This document shows, in pieces, positions 20,848 to 21,481 of a stretch of DNA of 21,481 bases (its first letter is position 1; each line of letters begins with the position of its first letter). Origin of the DNA: a virus; the IMG/VR virus record IMGVR_UViG_3300025168_000800, positions 1 through 21,481 of that record, one strand, 5' to 3'. The notes beneath the pieces were generated by a model. The model saw only the letters and a program-made list of their open reading frames with translations, was not told where the DNA came from and did not search any database. The translations under genes and the position numbers were made by a program.

Positions 20848-21481
20848 GCAGAATTAAAATTCATTAGTCTAGCCAAAGCATCTTCTTGAGAGGTTCCCAT
20901 AACGTTAGACATGGCCTCTTGTTGTACTTCAGGTTTTTGTAAATTCTGCATGATCATTTCACGCATTACATCATTTTGAGAAATGTCACCACCACTAGCA
21001 AATCCAGGAGGCGTAGCGTTCCGGTACTGATAGTTTGTAGTATCTCTACCAAAGTTTGGTCGATTGGTTTCCTCATTAGCTAGATTTTGTCGTCCACCCA
21101 TTGTTGCTTGTCCACCCATGTTAGCATACATAGGTCCACCACTAGCAAATCCAGGAGGGGCAGCATTTCGATATTGATAGTTTGTAGTATCTCTACCAAA
21201 GTTAGGACGGTTGGTTTCCTCATTAGCTAGATTCTGACGTCCACCCATTGGCCCACCAAATGCAAATCCAGGAGGGGCAGCATTCCGGTATTGATAGTTT
21301 GTAGTATCTCTACCAAAGTTTGGTCGGTTAGTCTCTTCATTAGCTAGGTTTTGTCGTCCACCCATTGGCCCACCAAATGCAAATCCAGGAGGCTTAGCAT
21401 TTCGATATTGATAGTTAGTAGTGTCTCTACCAAAGTTTGGTCGGTTAGTCTCTTCATTGGCTAGGTTTTGTCGTCCACCCA
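20844..21481 (-). CDS. Repeat protein of 39-residue units (partial, runs off right edge)
   Basis: The 3' end of a gene whose reading frame stays open to the window edge. It encodes tandem 39-residue units starting M-G-G-R-Q-N-L-A-N-E-E-T-N-R and ending A-P-P-G-F-A-[F/S]-G-G-P. Four units are seen, with G-F-A anchors about 117 bases apart; one spacing is 147, from a 10-residue insertion (Y-A-N-M-G-G-Q-A-T-M). Synonymous differences between units show old duplication with protein-level selection. The Gly/Pro-rich linkers and G-F-A-S-G-G motif recur in virion internal or tail proteins of marine phages, so a structural role is likely. The C-terminal 60 residues are non-repetitive and Met/Gln/Glu rich, probably helical. 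Orientation agrees with a leftward structural block beyond the edge. Confidence 0.8.
   Translation of the reverse strand, partial: GGRQNLANEETNRPNFGRDTTNYQYRNAKPPGFAFGGPMGGRQNLANEETNRPNFGRDTTNYQYRNAAPPGFAFGGPMGGRQNLANEETNRPNFGRDTTNYQYRNAAPPGFASGGPMYANMGGQATMGGRQNLANEETNRPNFGRDTTNYQYRNATPPGFASGGDISQNDVMREMIMQNLQKPEVQQEAMSNVMGTSQEDALARLMNFNSA

Noticed and set aside
1-21481. tRNA genes, CRISPR arrays, integrase or transposase
   Set aside because: I found no cloverleaf with a T-loop motif, no regularly spaced repeat-spacer array, and no recombinase signature among the translated frames.

Overview
The window reads as part of a tailed double-stranded DNA bacteriophage genome (Caudoviricetes) with a Gram-negative-type host. 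It is about 40% G+C, densely packed, and nearly all genes are on the minus strand with 1-14 base start/stop overlaps. Hallmarks are a small terminase subunit, a phage-type family A DNA polymerase, a TOTE-type primase, SF1 and SNF2 helicases, a PD-(D/E)XK nuclease and a DUF932 protein. Several small proteins resemble, from memory, families seen in marine phages. The host cannot be named from the sequence. No phage RNA polymerase is visible, and most operons start with sigma70-like promoters, so host polymerase probably transcribes this region.

Layout, in the direction of minus-strand transcription (right to left). At the right edge is the 3' end of a probable virion protein made of 39-residue repeats (20844 to beyond 21481). 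It converges on the only plus-strand gene, an SNF2-type helicase (19405-20847). A 330-base AT-rich divergent region (19075-19404) separates the helicase from the replication operon: two conserved small genes, a putative ssDNA-binding/annealing-like protein, TOTE primase, AlkB-like dioxygenase and UvrD-like helicase (13784-19074). A second promoter starts an operon (7235-13709) with an unknown protein, a SAM methyltransferase, a base-hypermodification (aGPT-Pplase/ADDT) protein, a small unknown, a thymidylate synthase homologue, an Nmad1/DUF1599 protein, a Lys-rich protein, DNA polymerase A and an HTH protein. Then come a PD-(D/E)XK nuclease, DUF932, and many small unknown genes in short operons, each with its own promoter. 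The left end holds the terminase small subunit, a repeat-rich non-coding patch and a small winged-helix-like gene.

How the genes work together: primase, helicases, polymerase, nuclease and the ssDNA-binding candidate form a self-contained replication set. The thymidylate-synthase homologue, ADDT protein, Nmad1 protein and methyltransferase lie consecutively and suggest that thymine in this phage's DNA is replaced by a hypermodified base built on 5-hydroxymethyluracil. The chemistry and the missing kinase step are not determined here.

The strongest regulatory signals are a recurrent promoter with the core TACTGGTTTACTTTC upstream of a TATAAT-like box, an almost invariant AGAAAGGAG ribosome-binding site at operon-leading genes, three clear intrinsic terminators, and a roughly 60-base module shared in upstream position by the terminase small subunit and the SNF2 helicase genes. 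Family assignments come from motif reading without database searches.
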